In this document: in pieces, positions 36,143 through 45,195 of the stretch | Position numbering within the stretch: the stretch's first letter is position 1 | Layout: every line of letters begins with the position of its first letter | Assembly (NCBI RefSeq): GCF_000482245.1 | Contig: NZ_AWNH01000112.1 | Coordinates: 124,001-188,000 of the forward strand | Source: Leptolyngbya sp. Heron Island J | GTDB lineage: Bacteria > Cyanobacteriota > Cyanobacteriia > Phormidesmidales > Phormidesmidaceae | Reading direction: 5' to 3' | DNA: 64,000 bases | Notes under the pieces: model-generated | Told to the model about the DNA's origin: nothing | Seen by the model: the letters and a program-made list of their open reading frames with translations, nothing else | Database searches by the model: none | Program-made: the position numbers and the translations under genes

Positions 36143-36354
36143 CCTTCGCCTAGCCAAAAGCTATCGGGCAAAGGCTCATCAAAATCATCTGAAACCAGAA
36201 ATGCCCCTGGATGTAAATCTGGCTGGCGTTGTTTTGGAGCTTGGATTTCAGGCTGCATCTTAGCCTCGACCCACTGCAACAAACGAGTCGCTAGATGAAA
36301 CTGCTCCTGCCAACTTAAGCGTTGAGCCTCTTGCATTAGTTCTTGCAGCGTCAT
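36139..36354 (-). CDS. VapB-like antitoxin (DUF2281 type)
   Basis: A 71-aa protein with a helical N-terminus (MTLQELMQEAQRLSWQEQFH) and a C-terminal toxin-binding tail ending LPDSFWLGEG, a form seen in antitoxins paired with PIN toxins. It would neutralise the PIN protein encoded immediately downstream and repress their common promoter. Its stop overlaps the toxin ATG (ATGA), so the pair is translationally coupled. Since the toxin is frameshifted, the antitoxin is now probably without a target in this locus. Confidence 0.75.
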   Translation of the reverse strand: MTLQELMQEAQRLSWQEQFHLATRLLQWVEAKMQPEIQAPKQRQPDLHPGAFLVSDDFDEPLPDSFWLGEG

Positions 36355-36763
36355 CTTAAAGCTCCCTTCAACAGCTTACTTCCTAGGATACCTAAACTAT
36401 TCTGGTGCGGACAGCTTCAAACATCCAAACAACTCACAAAATGAGTACTTAAGCCTCCCTTTTGTCTTTTCTAGAGATCGCACCCCCCCACCTTTCAGCC
36501 CAACCCCAATACCCGCTTGACGAAACCCCAAAACCCGTTCTACAGTTACCCAATGCTGTTTTTACAGCAGACCACTAGAACCTAATAACTTGGCACCATC
36601 GGCAGGTGTTACGACCACCTAACCGATGGCTACCCACAGATTCGCAAGCAATCTATGGGATTGGGTTATTATGCCCTACCCTCTGCGATTTGCCATGACT
36701 TTTTGTGGGGGGCTAGGGAATTAGGTTCTGGCTTTCCTTCCACTTCAATGGAGAACCAGACCT
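36355..36763. other. Noncoding stretch between the antitoxin gene and a small ORF
   Basis: About 410 bp. It should hold the antitoxin promoter near its right of 36355. A C-rich, gene-poor segment follows (near 36480-36540), and a short hairpin (TGCTGT/ACAGCA, 36554-36569). No transposase remnant was recognised. It appears to be the junction between the island and the core chromosome. Confidence 0.35.
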
Positions 36764-36994
36764 ATGTTTCAAGACCCAACCTCCGGCGCAGCCGCGCCAA
36801 TCAATCAGCCTGCACTGCCAGACTACGAATCCGGACGGCATATGCTGTTCGGCAGCCTTAGCTATATCCAGGCCGTGATCAAACTACTGCATAAACTCAA
36901 CTATGCAGAACCCAACGACTGGAGCCGTCCATTACCCACCGGCCAGCCCAACGAGGTGATGGCGATTCTGACCAACCGAGTCCGAGTCGATTAG
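36764..36994 (+). CDS. Small conserved cyanobacterial protein
   Basis: A 76-aa protein beginning MFQDPTSGAAAPINQP with a helical C-terminal part (SYIQAVIKLLHKLNYAEPND, then WSRP and EVMAILTNRV). The latter segment resembles short hypothetical proteins found in many cyanobacteria, often scattered among mobile or variable genes. No catalytic motif. The ATG at 36764 lies after a pyrimidine-rich leader without a clear ribosome-binding site. Function unknown. Confidence 0.5.
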   Translation: MFQDPTSGAAAPINQPALPDYESGRHMLFGSLSYIQAVIKLLHKLNYAEPNDWSRPLPTGQPNEVMAILTNRVRVD

Positions 36995-37241
36995 GCTATT
37001 TCAAGTCTGGGAGCGCTGATCGGTTGAGAGAATAATCAAAATTAAGTTACCGTCAGCCTATGCTATCAGTAGATAAATCCATGAGTTCGTTCTTAAAAAT
37101 ATGAGTCAGCTGGCAACTCTGTTTGAGTCACATAGCTTCAGTGAACTTGGTCGAGATGTAATTGTTATTCATCAATAGTCGTAGAGAACAACAACTTCGT
37201 AAAGCATTGCCCTCCAATTTCTTCAGGATTCTTTGTTTGGT

Positions 37242-39479
37242 TTAAACCGTCATCTCCAATGACTTGACCGCCAGTTTCTGAGCTGATTCAAACCGTGACT
37301 TAACCGTGGCCTCACTAGTCGCCTGAGGAGCCGCAATCGGGGTTAGCTGTACCGCACAGGCCTTGAGTTCAGGCTCCAAAGAAATCGGACACACTTCTGG
37401 ATGGGTCAAGGCGTTGACTTCCATGTTGTCTCCCCACAAAAAGCCCCAGTGCATGGGCATAAAGACGGTGCCACGGGTAATGTTTTGGGTGACTAATACC
37501 TTCAGCTGAGCAAAGCCCCGTTGCGATCGCACCTCTACCCATTCCCCCGACTGAATTTCCAAGAGTTGCGCATCCCGAGGATTCACCTCCAGCAACGGCT
37601 CTGGATACCGCTTAGTAATCCGCGCAATCCGACCCGTGCGACTTTGAGTATGCCAGTGGCCATACAAACGACCCGTGGTCATGACAAAGGGATAGTCCTC
37701 ATTGGGCGGTTCCGCCAGTCCTTTGACATGAAACGCACAGAACCGAGCTTTTTTATTGGGAGTGGCAAACTGATAGTCCGTATACAGGCGTTTGTCGTGT
37801 TTACCATGGGCGATCGCATCGGGTTCGCCCGTCGGACAAGGCCATTGAATCGGTCCTTGGGCCAATCGCTGATGACTTAAACCAGTGGAATCGCACAGCC
37901 GTCCTGCGGTCAGCGAAACAAATTCGTCATAAACCTCAGCTGAGGTGCGCTGGGTAAATTGTTTTTCAAACCCGAGCCGACGCCCCACTTCGGCAAAAAT
38001 TTCCCAATCAGCTTTGGCTTCACCCACCGGATTGCGAAAGGCTGGGCAGTAGGTAACAACCCGCTCAGAATTGGTCATCACCCCAGCTTTTTCTCCCCAC
38101 TGGGTAGCGGGTAAAACCACATGGGCAAAGGCCGCTGTCTCTGTTGGGTAATACGCATCCTGACAAATGGTAAAGGGAGAGTTTCTCAGGGCAGCCTGGG
38201 TGCGTTTAATATCCGGCATACTAACGGCTGGATTCGTAGCGGCTACCCAAAAGACGCCCAGATCTCCATGCTCAAGGGCCAACATCATATCCCAAGCAGC
38301 CAGGCCAGGTGTTGGAGAAATACTCCCCTCTGGCACCTGCCAAACTTTTTCCACGGCCTGTCGATGGTCTGGGTTTTTGACTAGTCGATAGCCCGGCAAA
38401 ATATGGGCGAGTCCCCCCGCTTCACGACCACCCATGGCGTTTGGCTGTCCAGTTAAGGAAAACGGTCCTGCTCCCGGTTTGCCAATGTTGCCGGTCATCA
38501 AATGTAAGTTAATGATGGTGCGGCACTTGGCGGTGCCTTCGCTAGATTGGTTGATCCCCATGGACCATAGAGAGAGAACTCGTTGGGCTTTGCCCCACCA
38601 TGCAGCGGCCTTGGTCAGCTCGCTGAGGGTGATCCCGCAAATCTCAGTCACGCGCTCTGGTGGATAGTTTTTTACTATCTGGGCATAGTCGCTAAAGCCA
38701 TCGGTACAGGAGTCAATAAAGCCGGGATCAATCCAGCTATGTTTGAGTAATAGGTGAGCAATGCCGTTCAGTAGGGCGATATCGGTACCGGGTTTAATCG
38801 CCAGATGCAAATCCGCTGCCTTGGCTGTATCGGTGTGGCGCGGATCGACCACAATCATTTTTACCTTACGGTTCTTTTTGTGATACTTTTTAAGCCGATT
38901 AAATACAATGGGATGACAGTCTGCTGTATTGGTACCAATTAAAAAGGCGCAGTCGGTTTGTTCTAAGTCGTCATAACAACAAGGAGGGCCGTCTGAGCCA
39001 AAACTTTGGATATAGCCTGCCACCGCTGATGACATACAGAGTCGAGAGTTGGCATCAAAGTTGTTGGTGCCTAAACAGCCCTTCAACAGCTTTTGGGCAG
39101 TGTAGTAATCTTCGGTTTGAAACTGGCCAGACCCATACATGGCAATAGCTTCAGGGCCTCTCTCTGCCAAGGCTTTGCGAATTTCATAGGTGATGCGATT
39201 TAAGACCTGATCCCAAGAAACGCGCTGGAGTGGCTGATCGAGAGATTCTCGCATCATGGGGTAAAGTAACCGCCCTTTGTCTAAGGAGTCGCCGATAGTA
39301 CCGCCCTTGATGCAGACCTGACCTTTGCTGGATGGATGGTTGCGATCGCCCCGCGCCTGCCACACTGGATTGCCCTGCTCATCACGGTTGACCGGACGAT
39401 TAGGCTGGGCAGGAGGCAGCACTTCAAGGCCACATCCAACACCACAGTAAGGGCAAAGCGTTTTTGCTGCATCGGCCAT
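37242..39479 (-). CDS. narB: Ferredoxin-dependent assimilatory nitrate reductase
   Basis: NarB (745 aa) reduces nitrate to nitrite with electrons from reduced ferredoxin, using a molybdenum bis-MGD cofactor and one 4Fe-4S cluster, in the cytoplasm. The cluster motif is at the start: CPYCGVGCG and the later GQVCIKGG. The molybdopterin region includes SRLCMSSAV, with the Mo-ligand Cys, and [18 protein letters not shown]. The C-terminal cofactor domain contains [16 protein letters not shown]. It lies 389 nt downstream of nrtP on the same strand and is probably expressed with it under NtcA/NtcB control. The protein looks intact. Confidence 0.95.
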   Translation of the reverse strand: MADAAKTLCPYCGVGCGLEVLPPAQPNRPVNRDEQGNPVWQARGDRNHPSSKGQVCIKGGTIGDSLDKGRLLYPMMRESLDQPLQRVSWDQVLNRITYEIRKALAERGPEAIAMYGSGQFQTEDYYTAQKLLKGCLGTNNFDANSRLCMSSAVAGYIQSFGSDGPPCCYDDLEQTDCAFLIGTNTADCHPIVFNRLKKYHKKNRKVKMIVVDPRHTDTAKAADLHLAIKPGTDIALLNGIAHLLLKHSWIDPGFIDSCTDGFSDYAQIVKNYPPERVTEICGITLSELTKAAAWWGKAQRVLSLWSMGINQSSEGTAKCRTIINLHLMTGNIGKPGAGPFSLTGQPNAMGGREAGGLAHILPGYRLVKNPDHRQAVEKVWQVPEGSISPTPGLAAWDMMLALEHGDLGVFWVAATNPAVSMPDIKRTQAALRNSPFTICQDAYYPTETAAFAHVVLPATQWGEKAGVMTNSERVVTYCPAFRNPVGEAKADWEIFAEVGRRLGFEKQFTQRTSAEVYDEFVSLTAGRLCDSTGLSHQRLAQGPIQWPCPTGEPDAIAHGKHDKRLYTDYQFATPNKKARFCAFHVKGLAEPPNEDYPFVMTTGRLYGHWHTQSRTGRIARITKRYPEPLLEVNPRDAQLLEIQSGEWVEVRSQRGFAQLKVLVTQNITRGTVFMPMHWGFLWGDNMEVNALTHPEVCPISLEPELKACAVQLTPIAAPQATSEATVKSRFESAQKLAVKSLEMTV

Positions 39480-39868
39480 AGATTACATCCTCCATCCACG
39501 AAAAATCTGTCTTATCAAGTTCAAAAAATCAGATTGCTTTGATGAAATACCTCAATTGACCTTGCCGTACGTCAATATTGATGCTCTAAAGCAATGGAGC
39601 GATCTTGGCTAAAGAGCATTTTCTGTACATAGCTAACAGTACAAAGGCATTCCATAAAATGACTCAATACCAACAGTAAACTTTATAAATTGTCTCTTTT
39701 AGACAGAAAAGGGGAGCGATAACCGCCCCCCAATCTGTTGAGTTGACATCGCTGTCGTTGCTAGTTGAAGTGTTATAAATACTCGTCAGCCTGTGGATCG
39801 ACGATAGTTTATAGGACAACAACTAGCCATGAAACCATGTATCCGCCCAAGCGAATCGGTCAACAACT
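39480..39868 (-). other. nrtP-narB spacer
   Basis: A 389-bp noncoding spacer between two nitrate genes on the minus strand. No GTA-N8-TAC site was found in it, so narB probably depends on transcription from the nrtP promoter. An AT-rich tract near 39610-39700 could hold a weak internal promoter. Confidence 0.4.
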
Positions 39869-41419
39869 TTAGCTAACGTAGGACCCATCAGCCGGTACAG
39901 ACATTTCCTCACCCTCATGGGCTTCAGCAAAGGAACCCTTGGGCTCTTCCAGGATGAAGAAGCATAGGAAGGCAACAATGATAGCGGCAACACCTAAGGT
40001 TTGGAAGAAGATGATGTTACCAATATCGCCTTCGGGTACCAGACTATACAGAGTCAAGTAAGCAACCGCACCGACGTTACCGTATGCGCCCACATTACCG
40101 GCAATTTGGCCTGTTACACGACGCTTTACCAGGGGCACAATGGCAAATGTGGACCCTTCACCAGCTTGTACAAAGAAGGAGCACATCATGGTCATGATCA
40201 CGGCGAGACCAACCATGAATGCACCGCCACCGCCAAGAGCATCACGAATACTGGGGATGCTGCTCATGACAAGATAGCCAATACCCATGAAAAGGGTTAA
40301 AACCCCCATAGTTGTCTTACGACTACCCAGCCTATCGGAAATCAAACCACCGCTAGGACGAGCAAATAGGTTCATGAACGCGTAACTTGCTGCCAACATA
40401 CCAGCCAGGGCTTTGCTCAAACCAAATGTGCCTTCAAAGAAGGTAGGTAACATGGATACTACTGCAAGCTCAGAACCAAAGTTCACAATGTAAGTCAGCT
40501 CAAGAATGGCAACTTGCTTGAACTTATAGCGGTCCTCAGCAGGATAACGCTTGGCACCAGAGAGTAGGTCCTTGTTCACTGCCCAGCAGTTGTAAGCCTG
40601 GAAAAGATACAGCGCAACCAGTCCAGCAATTACAAGACCAAAAGTAGTCTCGTTTAGAAAACCAACCTTCTTAAGACGCCAGGATAGAACAACAAGGATT
40701 CCTGTCAGAGGTAGATTCATCAGCAATAGACCCCAGAAGTCTCTGACGGTGGTAACTTCCATGCCGCGAGTACTGGGAGGACGCTGGTAAACTTTGCCTG
40801 GAGGAGTATCTTGAACGCTGAAGTAATACAGGCAACCGTAGAGGGCCGCAATAATACCCGTTGCTGCGATCACGATGCGCCAGTTGAGTAAGGGCCCATC
40901 AGAGACCTGGAAAGAACCTGGGAAGAAGTTCAGGGCAGTCGCTAAGCCTACTAGGGTGAATGCAGAGAATGCAGAACCAAAGTTCCCCCAACCGCCGTAG
41001 ATACCTTCAGCCAGACCAATCTCTTTGGGAGGGAACCACTCTGCAGTCATGCGAATACCGATAACAAAACCAGCACCCACAATACCCATGAGCAGTCGGC
41101 CAATTACCAACTGGTTGAAGCTTTGGGCAGAGGCGAAAATAATACAGGGGATCGCTGCATACATGAGCAACAGCGAGTAGGTTAGCCGAGGACCGTATTT
41201 ATCCAACAGCATTCCGATAATTACACGGGCTGGTACTGTAAGGGCCACATTACAGATAGCAATGGTACGAATTTGACCTACCTCTAGACCAAAGTCTTCT
41301 CTAATCGCTGTTGCTAAAGGTGCAAGGTTAAACCAAACAACAAACGATAAGAAGAAGGCGAACCAGGTCATATGGAGTATTTTGTAGCGTCCCCTAAAGG
41401 ACCACATCTCTCCGAGCAT
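39869..41419 (-). CDS. nrtP: Nitrate/nitrite MFS permease
   Basis: NrtP (516 aa) is the major-facilitator nitrate/nitrite importer used by some cyanobacteria, particularly marine and filamentous ones, instead of the NrtABCD ABC system. It has about twelve membrane helices and the two NNP-family glycine-rich signatures (the first reading GGWGNFGSAFSAF, about 150-162; the second AGNVGAYGNVGAVAYL, near 450). A long internal loop (about 220-280) is typical. It starts at ATG 41419, about 280 nt after an NtcA-type promoter. It brings nitrate to NarB, encoded next. Confidence 0.93.
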   Translation of the reverse strand: MLGEMWSFRGRYKILHMTWFAFFLSFVVWFNLAPLATAIREDFGLEVGQIRTIAICNVALTVPARVIIGMLLDKYGPRLTYSLLLMYAAIPCIIFASAQSFNQLVIGRLLMGIVGAGFVIGIRMTAEWFPPKEIGLAEGIYGGWGNFGSAFSAFTLVGLATALNFFPGSFQVSDGPLLNWRIVIAATGIIAALYGCLYYFSVQDTPPGKVYQRPPSTRGMEVTTVRDFWGLLLMNLPLTGILVVLSWRLKKVGFLNETTFGLVIAGLVALYLFQAYNCWAVNKDLLSGAKRYPAEDRYKFKQVAILELTYIVNFGSELAVVSMLPTFFEGTFGLSKALAGMLAASYAFMNLFARPSGGLISDRLGSRKTTMGVLTLFMGIGYLVMSSIPSIRDALGGGGAFMVGLAVIMTMMCSFFVQAGEGSTFAIVPLVKRRVTGQIAGNVGAYGNVGAVAYLTLYSLVPEGDIGNIIFFQTLGVAAIIVAFLCFFILEEPKGSFAEAHEGEEMSVPADGSYVS

Positions 41420-41699
41420 CAGTGTTATTCTCCTGGACAGACAAACATTTCACTTACTTTCTAAAAACCTGCCTACAAGCAGATTTTGTACTGCTGCTTT
41501 TGTAGAACAAAATCGTCGATGCTATGGAATCCTGAAAGGACAACAGACAACGCGACGCAACAGATTAGTGGTAAAACTTCTGATTTCACCAATTAACTAA
41601 GCCTAAAAAACAAAAATCATCAACAAAAGAGATGTCTGTGAAATTTGTCTCACTGATGCTAGTTGACTGGATGAATTCGAGCCAAATCACCATAGCGTT

Positions 41700-41741
41700 A
41701 CATTATCGGTGAGCAATAAGGAAAAATGTGCTTTGTGCTAC
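41700..41741 (-). promoter_or_regulatory. NtcA-type promoter of nrtP
   Basis: On the minus strand an NtcA-like site GTAGCACAAAGCAC (41741-41728; consensus GTA-N8-TAC, one mismatch, CAC for TAC) is followed after exactly 22 nt by TAATGT (41705-41700), which fits the TAN3T -10 box. This is the standard geometry of NtcA-activated promoters. Transcription would begin near 41693, giving a leader of about 275 nt. Confidence 0.7.
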
Positions 41742-42080
41742 CGTTAATGCTGCGTAATTCTTTTTTTGCATCTGATTGTTTATTTTTTGCATTAAAACGT
41801 CTGAAAGCTGCTTAAAAGCTATAGCGATGGTCGAAACGTGACGCCGGAATCATGGGGGCAATGTCTGCAGTAGCCAGGTTTCAAGGTTCTAACTTGTCCT
41901 GATTAATCCTTCTACCTGCGACATTGATACGCTGAATGACTGTGCGATCGCTGCTGAGGGTCTTCTCATTCACACTAAAAAGCTCAACCTCCACTGAGAG
42001 AAAGTCGAGCTTTGAAGAACTTTGGTTAAGGTGACAATTGCTAATACAACAGTCGATGTGTGTAGCTAACTACCATCGGG
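41742..42080 (-). other. Upstream region between nrtP promoter and small gene
   Basis: Noncoding sequence of about 340 bp upstream of the nrtP promoter and downstream of the 65-aa gene. It contains two TGCAT words 17 nt apart (near 41767-41791) but no exact TGCA-N5-TGCA. Nothing else is identified. Confidence 0.35.
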
Positions 42081-42278
42081 CTATTGGCCCAACTCAGACC
42101 ATAGGGTGGCCTGATGGGGAGTAACAGTAGTCACAGCGGCATCGGTAGCAGGTTGAGCTAGATAAACTCGCACAGCCGTATAACCAACTACAAACATGGA
42201 AAACGCCGCTAGCGTAGCCGCTAAGGTTCTATCTAAGCTAGAAACCTGAGTAGACACTGCACGGGTCTGGGAAGCCAT
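42081..42278 (-). CDS. Small single-pass membrane protein in nitrate locus
   Basis: A 65-aa protein with a polar N-terminus, one hydrophobic segment (TLAATLAAFSMFVVGYTAV, about residues 18-36) and a polar, Thr-rich C-terminus. It is unrelated, as far as I can see, to the soluble NirA inhibitor NirP1. A full NtcA-type palindrome lies 51-64 nt before its ATG. Placed between nrtP and nirA, it may tune nitrate uptake or reduction, but the sequence does not show how. Confidence 0.55.
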   Translation of the reverse strand: MASQTRAVSTQVSSLDRTLAATLAAFSMFVVGYTAVRVYLAQPATDAAVTTVTPHQATLWSELGQ

Positions 42279-42328
42279 AAGAGTAACCCTGAATTATTAC
42301 ATCAGCTCAAGCATCCCATAGTTATTCT

Positions 42329-42342
42329 GTAGCAAATACTAC
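42329..42342 (-). promoter_or_regulatory. GTA-N8-TAC site upstream of the 65-aa gene
   Basis: A perfect NtcA-type palindrome in the 90-bp space between the 54-aa and 65-aa genes. No TAN3T box lies 22 nt downstream (the hexamer there is GCTGAT). If functional, it may repress, or activate with an unusual -10. Confidence 0.45.
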
Positions 42343-42368
42343 TGTTTACGAAATTTAGCCTTTTGCAT

Positions 42369-42533
42369 CTAATTTTTAAATGAATAGCTCACTTTTTCAG
42401 TGGCAACAAATGGCTTTACTAGCTGCTCAGCTAACGACATAGGTAAACCTACCTGGTGGGACATAATGCCGTGGGCCACACCTGCTGTCAAACCTAAAAA
42501 GGCGGGTAGAACTAGGGATCTCAGGTTGTTCAT
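42369..42533 (-). CDS. 54-aa membrane protein between nirA and nrtP
   Basis: A 54-residue frame starting at ATG 42533 and ending at TAG 42369-42371. It has a hydrophobic N-terminal segment (LVLPAFLGLTAGVAHGIMSH, about residues 7-26) and an amphipathic tail ending FKN. The clean hydrophobic/polar division and the position in the gap between two nitrate genes argue for a real gene. An imperfect NtcA-like site and a TGCA-N5-TGCA motif lie upstream. No ribosome-binding site is evident. Its segment resembles short proteins found beside nitrate genes in other cyanobacteria, from memory only. Confidence 0.5.
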   Translation of the reverse strand: MNNLRSLVLPAFLGLTAGVAHGIMSHQVGLPMSLAEQLVKPFVATEKVSYSFKN

Positions 42534-42642
42534 CTAATATAAAGTGCTGCTAGTCACAACAATAATGCCCATGGTATCTGGGGCAGTTCTGTAACATTTC
42601 TCACTGGATTAACGATTTCATCGTTTTTTTGCATGGCTTAAA

Positions 42643-42655
42643 TGCATGACCTGCA
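42643..42655. promoter_or_regulatory. TGCA-N5-TGCA motif (NtcB-like site) downstream of nirA
   Basis: TGCATGACCTGCA is an exact match to the inverted repeat reported for NtcB-controlled promoters (recalled, not checked). It lies 110 nt before the 54-aa gene, where it could control that gene. About one match is expected by chance in 64 kb. Confidence 0.45.
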
Positions 42656-42690
42656 TTATTGACGAATCGCTGGTCGAGTTGTTTCCTAAT

Positions 42691-42726
42691 AACAATCCTC
42701 GACAGTTAAGGCTGTCGAGGATTGTT
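42691..42726 (-). terminator. nirA terminator (15-bp perfect stem)
   Basis: AACAATCCTCGACAG and CTGTCGAGGATTGTT form an unbroken 15-bp stem with a 6-nt loop, 31 nt downstream of the nirA stop. The run of U after it is weak, but stem strength makes it the likely end of the nirA transcript in either direction. Confidence 0.8.
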
Positions 42727-42757
42727 AACTATGCATTGATTAAAAGACTAGGACAGT

Positions 42758-44623
42758 CTAAGCATCAAGAACAACTCGTCCTTCTGGGTGAGCAATGCAG
42801 GTTAACACCGTACCTTTCTCATCCGTTTCTAGAGCCGCTGGGTCGCCTTCATACCGTACTTTGCCTTCCAGTAGGGGTAGCTTGCATGACCCACAGGAGC
42901 CGGACTGACAGCTGCTTTCAACATCTATTCCTACGGTTTCAGCAATCGATAATAGGGGCTGACTGTCATCACAGTTAATCTCTTTGTCGGCCTTGGCAAA
43001 AACAACAACTGCAGGTTTCTTAGTTTTAGTGGGCTCAGCTGGAGCTGCTGTTGGCGTTGCTTCTTCAATGACCACACCAGGTTTGAGCGTGGCTCCAAAG
43101 TTCTCCATCAGCAGCGTTCGCACTACGCCTGGAAGTTCATCACAGGGGACCTTCTGCATAACGCGTTCGCCTAGGTGAGCATCTTTGCCCACGGTGCCTC
43201 CCATGTAGATATCCACAGCGGGCACCATTTTGCCATTTTTACGGGTCTTAGTGCCCATCATGCCAATCTGTGCGACCTGGGGTTGACCACAGGAATTGGG
43301 GCAGCCTGTCCAGTGCATGCGTACGGGCTCTGGTATGTCTAGTTCTGCATCTAGACGGCGAGCCAGGGCCAGGGATGGCATTTTAGTTTCCACCAGGGCA
43401 AAGTTACAAAATTTGGCACCTGTGCAAGAGACTAAAGAGCGCACTAGGGGAGACGGTTGAATCGGAAATGTTTGAACAATTGGTTCTGCTAAAAAGACAG
43501 CCAGACGATTATCAGGCACATTCGTGATAATGACGTTTTGTTCAACAGTTAAGCGTAGATCGCCGTTGCCGTAGACTTCAGCTACCCGTGCCAAATCAAA
43601 CATGTGATCTGCCTGTAACCGACCAACGGGAATGTGTAAACCAATGTAGTTCAGTCCCTCTTGCTTTTGTTGAAATACGCCAACATGATCTTTCTTATTG
43701 GAATCTAAAGCGTCTTCAGGTGCAGCTAGAGTTAGAGACTTTCCAACACTTTTTTCTACTTCGGTACGAAATTTTTCTAGACCCCATGCATCAATTAGCC
43801 ACATTAACCGTGTTTTTTGGCGATTGCCACGGGAACCATTATCCCGATAGACCGTTAAGATGGCGCGACACAGTTCTACAACGTCTTCTTTTTCGGCTGG
43901 AACCCAGACGTCAAGAGGAATGGCAGCTGCACAGCGAGTGGATGAAAAGAATCCCCCGACCAGCACATTAAAACCAAGGTTGCCATCTTTATAGGCTGGC
44001 ACAAAGGCGATATCGTTAATTTCGGCGTGAACCGAATTGTCAGTGCTGCCTTCGAGCGCAATATTGAACTTCCGGGGCAGGTTTGTAAAGTCATAATTAC
44101 CCTGACCGCTATTGGTAATCATGTCTTGGACTGCTTGCACCAGTTCGCGGGTGTCGATTAATTCGTTGGCATCAATGCCAGCAATCGGGGAGCCTGTGAT
44201 GTTGCGGACATTGTCCATCCCCGACTGCATTGAAGTCAGACCGACGGCATGCATCTTAGAGAAAATATCCGGAATATCTTCTAAATGAACGCCGCGCAGT
44301 TGCAAGTTTTGGCGAGTAGTGATGTCAGCACTGCCATCGTCTCCATAACGTTGGACGATTTCGGCGAGCACTCGCATCTGCTTAGAAGAGATGAGACCGT
44401 GGGGCATGCGCAAACGCAGCATAAACTTCCCTGGTGTCACTGGTCGGAAGAAAATGCCTAACCACTTGAGTCGCTGGGTTAAATCAGTTTCATCGACAGC
44501 TTCCCAACCCATTTCGGCAAACTTTTTCAGTTCGTCCTTAACTGCCAGGCCATCCTTTTCAGCTTTATATTTTTCAAATTTATTGAGTTTTACTTTTTTC
44601 TCAGTAGCGGATGCGGTTACCAC
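42758..44623 (-). CDS. nirA: Ferredoxin-nitrite reductase with fused C-terminal 2Fe-2S ferredoxin
   Basis: NirA (621 aa) reduces nitrite to ammonium with six electrons, using siroheme coupled to a 4Fe-4S cluster. The cluster ligands are visible in SCTGAKFCNFAL and HWTGCPNSCGQ. The enzyme body ends near residue 510. A linker rich in Ala, Pro and Thr follows, then a plant-type 2Fe-2S ferredoxin domain (about 540-621) with CQSGSCGSCK and the fourth Cys in TVLTCIAHPEG. Such a fusion was reported for Plectonema/Leptolyngbya-type cyanobacteria and would deliver electrons in cis. The start is GTG 44623, supported by GGGAG 7 nt upstream and an in-frame stop just before. It has its own NtcA promoter and terminator. 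Confidence 0.95.
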   Translation of the reverse strand: MVTASATEKKVKLNKFEKYKAEKDGLAVKDELKKFAEMGWEAVDETDLTQRLKWLGIFFRPVTPGKFMLRLRMPHGLISSKQMRVLAEIVQRYGDDGSADITTRQNLQLRGVHLEDIPDIFSKMHAVGLTSMQSGMDNVRNITGSPIAGIDANELIDTRELVQAVQDMITNSGQGNYDFTNLPRKFNIALEGSTDNSVHAEINDIAFVPAYKDGNLGFNVLVGGFFSSTRCAAAIPLDVWVPAEKEDVVELCRAILTVYRDNGSRGNRQKTRLMWLIDAWGLEKFRTEVEKSVGKSLTLAAPEDALDSNKKDHVGVFQQKQEGLNYIGLHIPVGRLQADHMFDLARVAEVYGNGDLRLTVEQNVIITNVPDNRLAVFLAEPIVQTFPIQPSPLVRSLVSCTGAKFCNFALVETKMPSLALARRLDAELDIPEPVRMHWTGCPNSCGQPQVAQIGMMGTKTRKNGKMVPAVDIYMGGTVGKDAHLGERVMQKVPCDELPGVVRTLLMENFGATLKPGVVIEEATPTAAPAEPTKTKKPAVVVFAKADKEINCDDSQPLLSIAETVGIDVESSCQSGSCGSCKLPLLEGKVRYEGDPAALETDEKGTVLTCIAHPEGRVVLDA

Positions 44624-44831
44624 AGCAGCACTCCCAACCTAATTAACAGAAAACACCGCTGGCATAGTTGCCAAGGGTGCTACCTTCGGCAGTTCATAGG
44701 TCTAGCTGAAGCAAAAAAAACGGGAGCAAAAGACCAAGATCCCTAAGAACCTATGGCTCTGCCCCGCTAGACACACTTATAAGGAACCGCTTCAGGAGTT
44801 CATTTAGCTCGCTTGCTATCGAGTTGAATTA

Positions 44832-44873
44832 AGAATATTGAGAAATTCTCTATTTTTTTGTATATAAAATTAC
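44832..44873 (-). promoter_or_regulatory. NtcA-activated promoter of nirA
   Basis: GTAATTTTATATAC on the minus strand (44873-44860) is a perfect GTA-N8-TAC NtcA box. Exactly 22 nt later stands TATTCT (44837-44832), a TAN3T -10 box. Transcription should begin near 44825, leaving a leader of about 200 nt before the GTG start. Confidence 0.88.
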
Positions 44874-45097
44874 TTTTTGATAGAGGTGTTGCATTTTTTA
44901 CATAGGTACAATGCATGATTTTTGGGATGCTGACTTAATCGTCAATCATTAGACTCGCAACGGGTTAGGGCTGTGGGACGTTGTTGAGTCATTTCATTTA
45001 TTAGTCGTTGATTCGCTAGGTGAAGAGGTCTGTGAAGACTCCTGGTTGTATAGCTTGACACCATGATTGTGGGTTTCATGTGATTTTTTATTTTTCA

Positions 45098-45110
45098 TGC
45101 AATAGTTGCA
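45098..45110. promoter_or_regulatory. TGCA-N5-TGCA motif in the nirA/HEAT divergent region
   Basis: TGCAATAGTTGCA, an exact inverted repeat of the type described for NtcB binding, stands in the 572-bp divergent region, 86 nt before the HEAT gene start. Its position suits nitrite-responsive control of one or both genes. Confidence 0.5.
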
Positions 45111-45195
45111 TTTTAAGTATTGAACTACGCATGTACTTTGACCACAATCAACCATTTTCACGAAATAATGGACGAGATGTCTGTGGAGAGGGTAT

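Noticed and set aside
36355-36763. Insertion-sequence remnant at the island boundary
   Set aside because: No transposase motif, terminal inverted repeats or target duplication could be identified.
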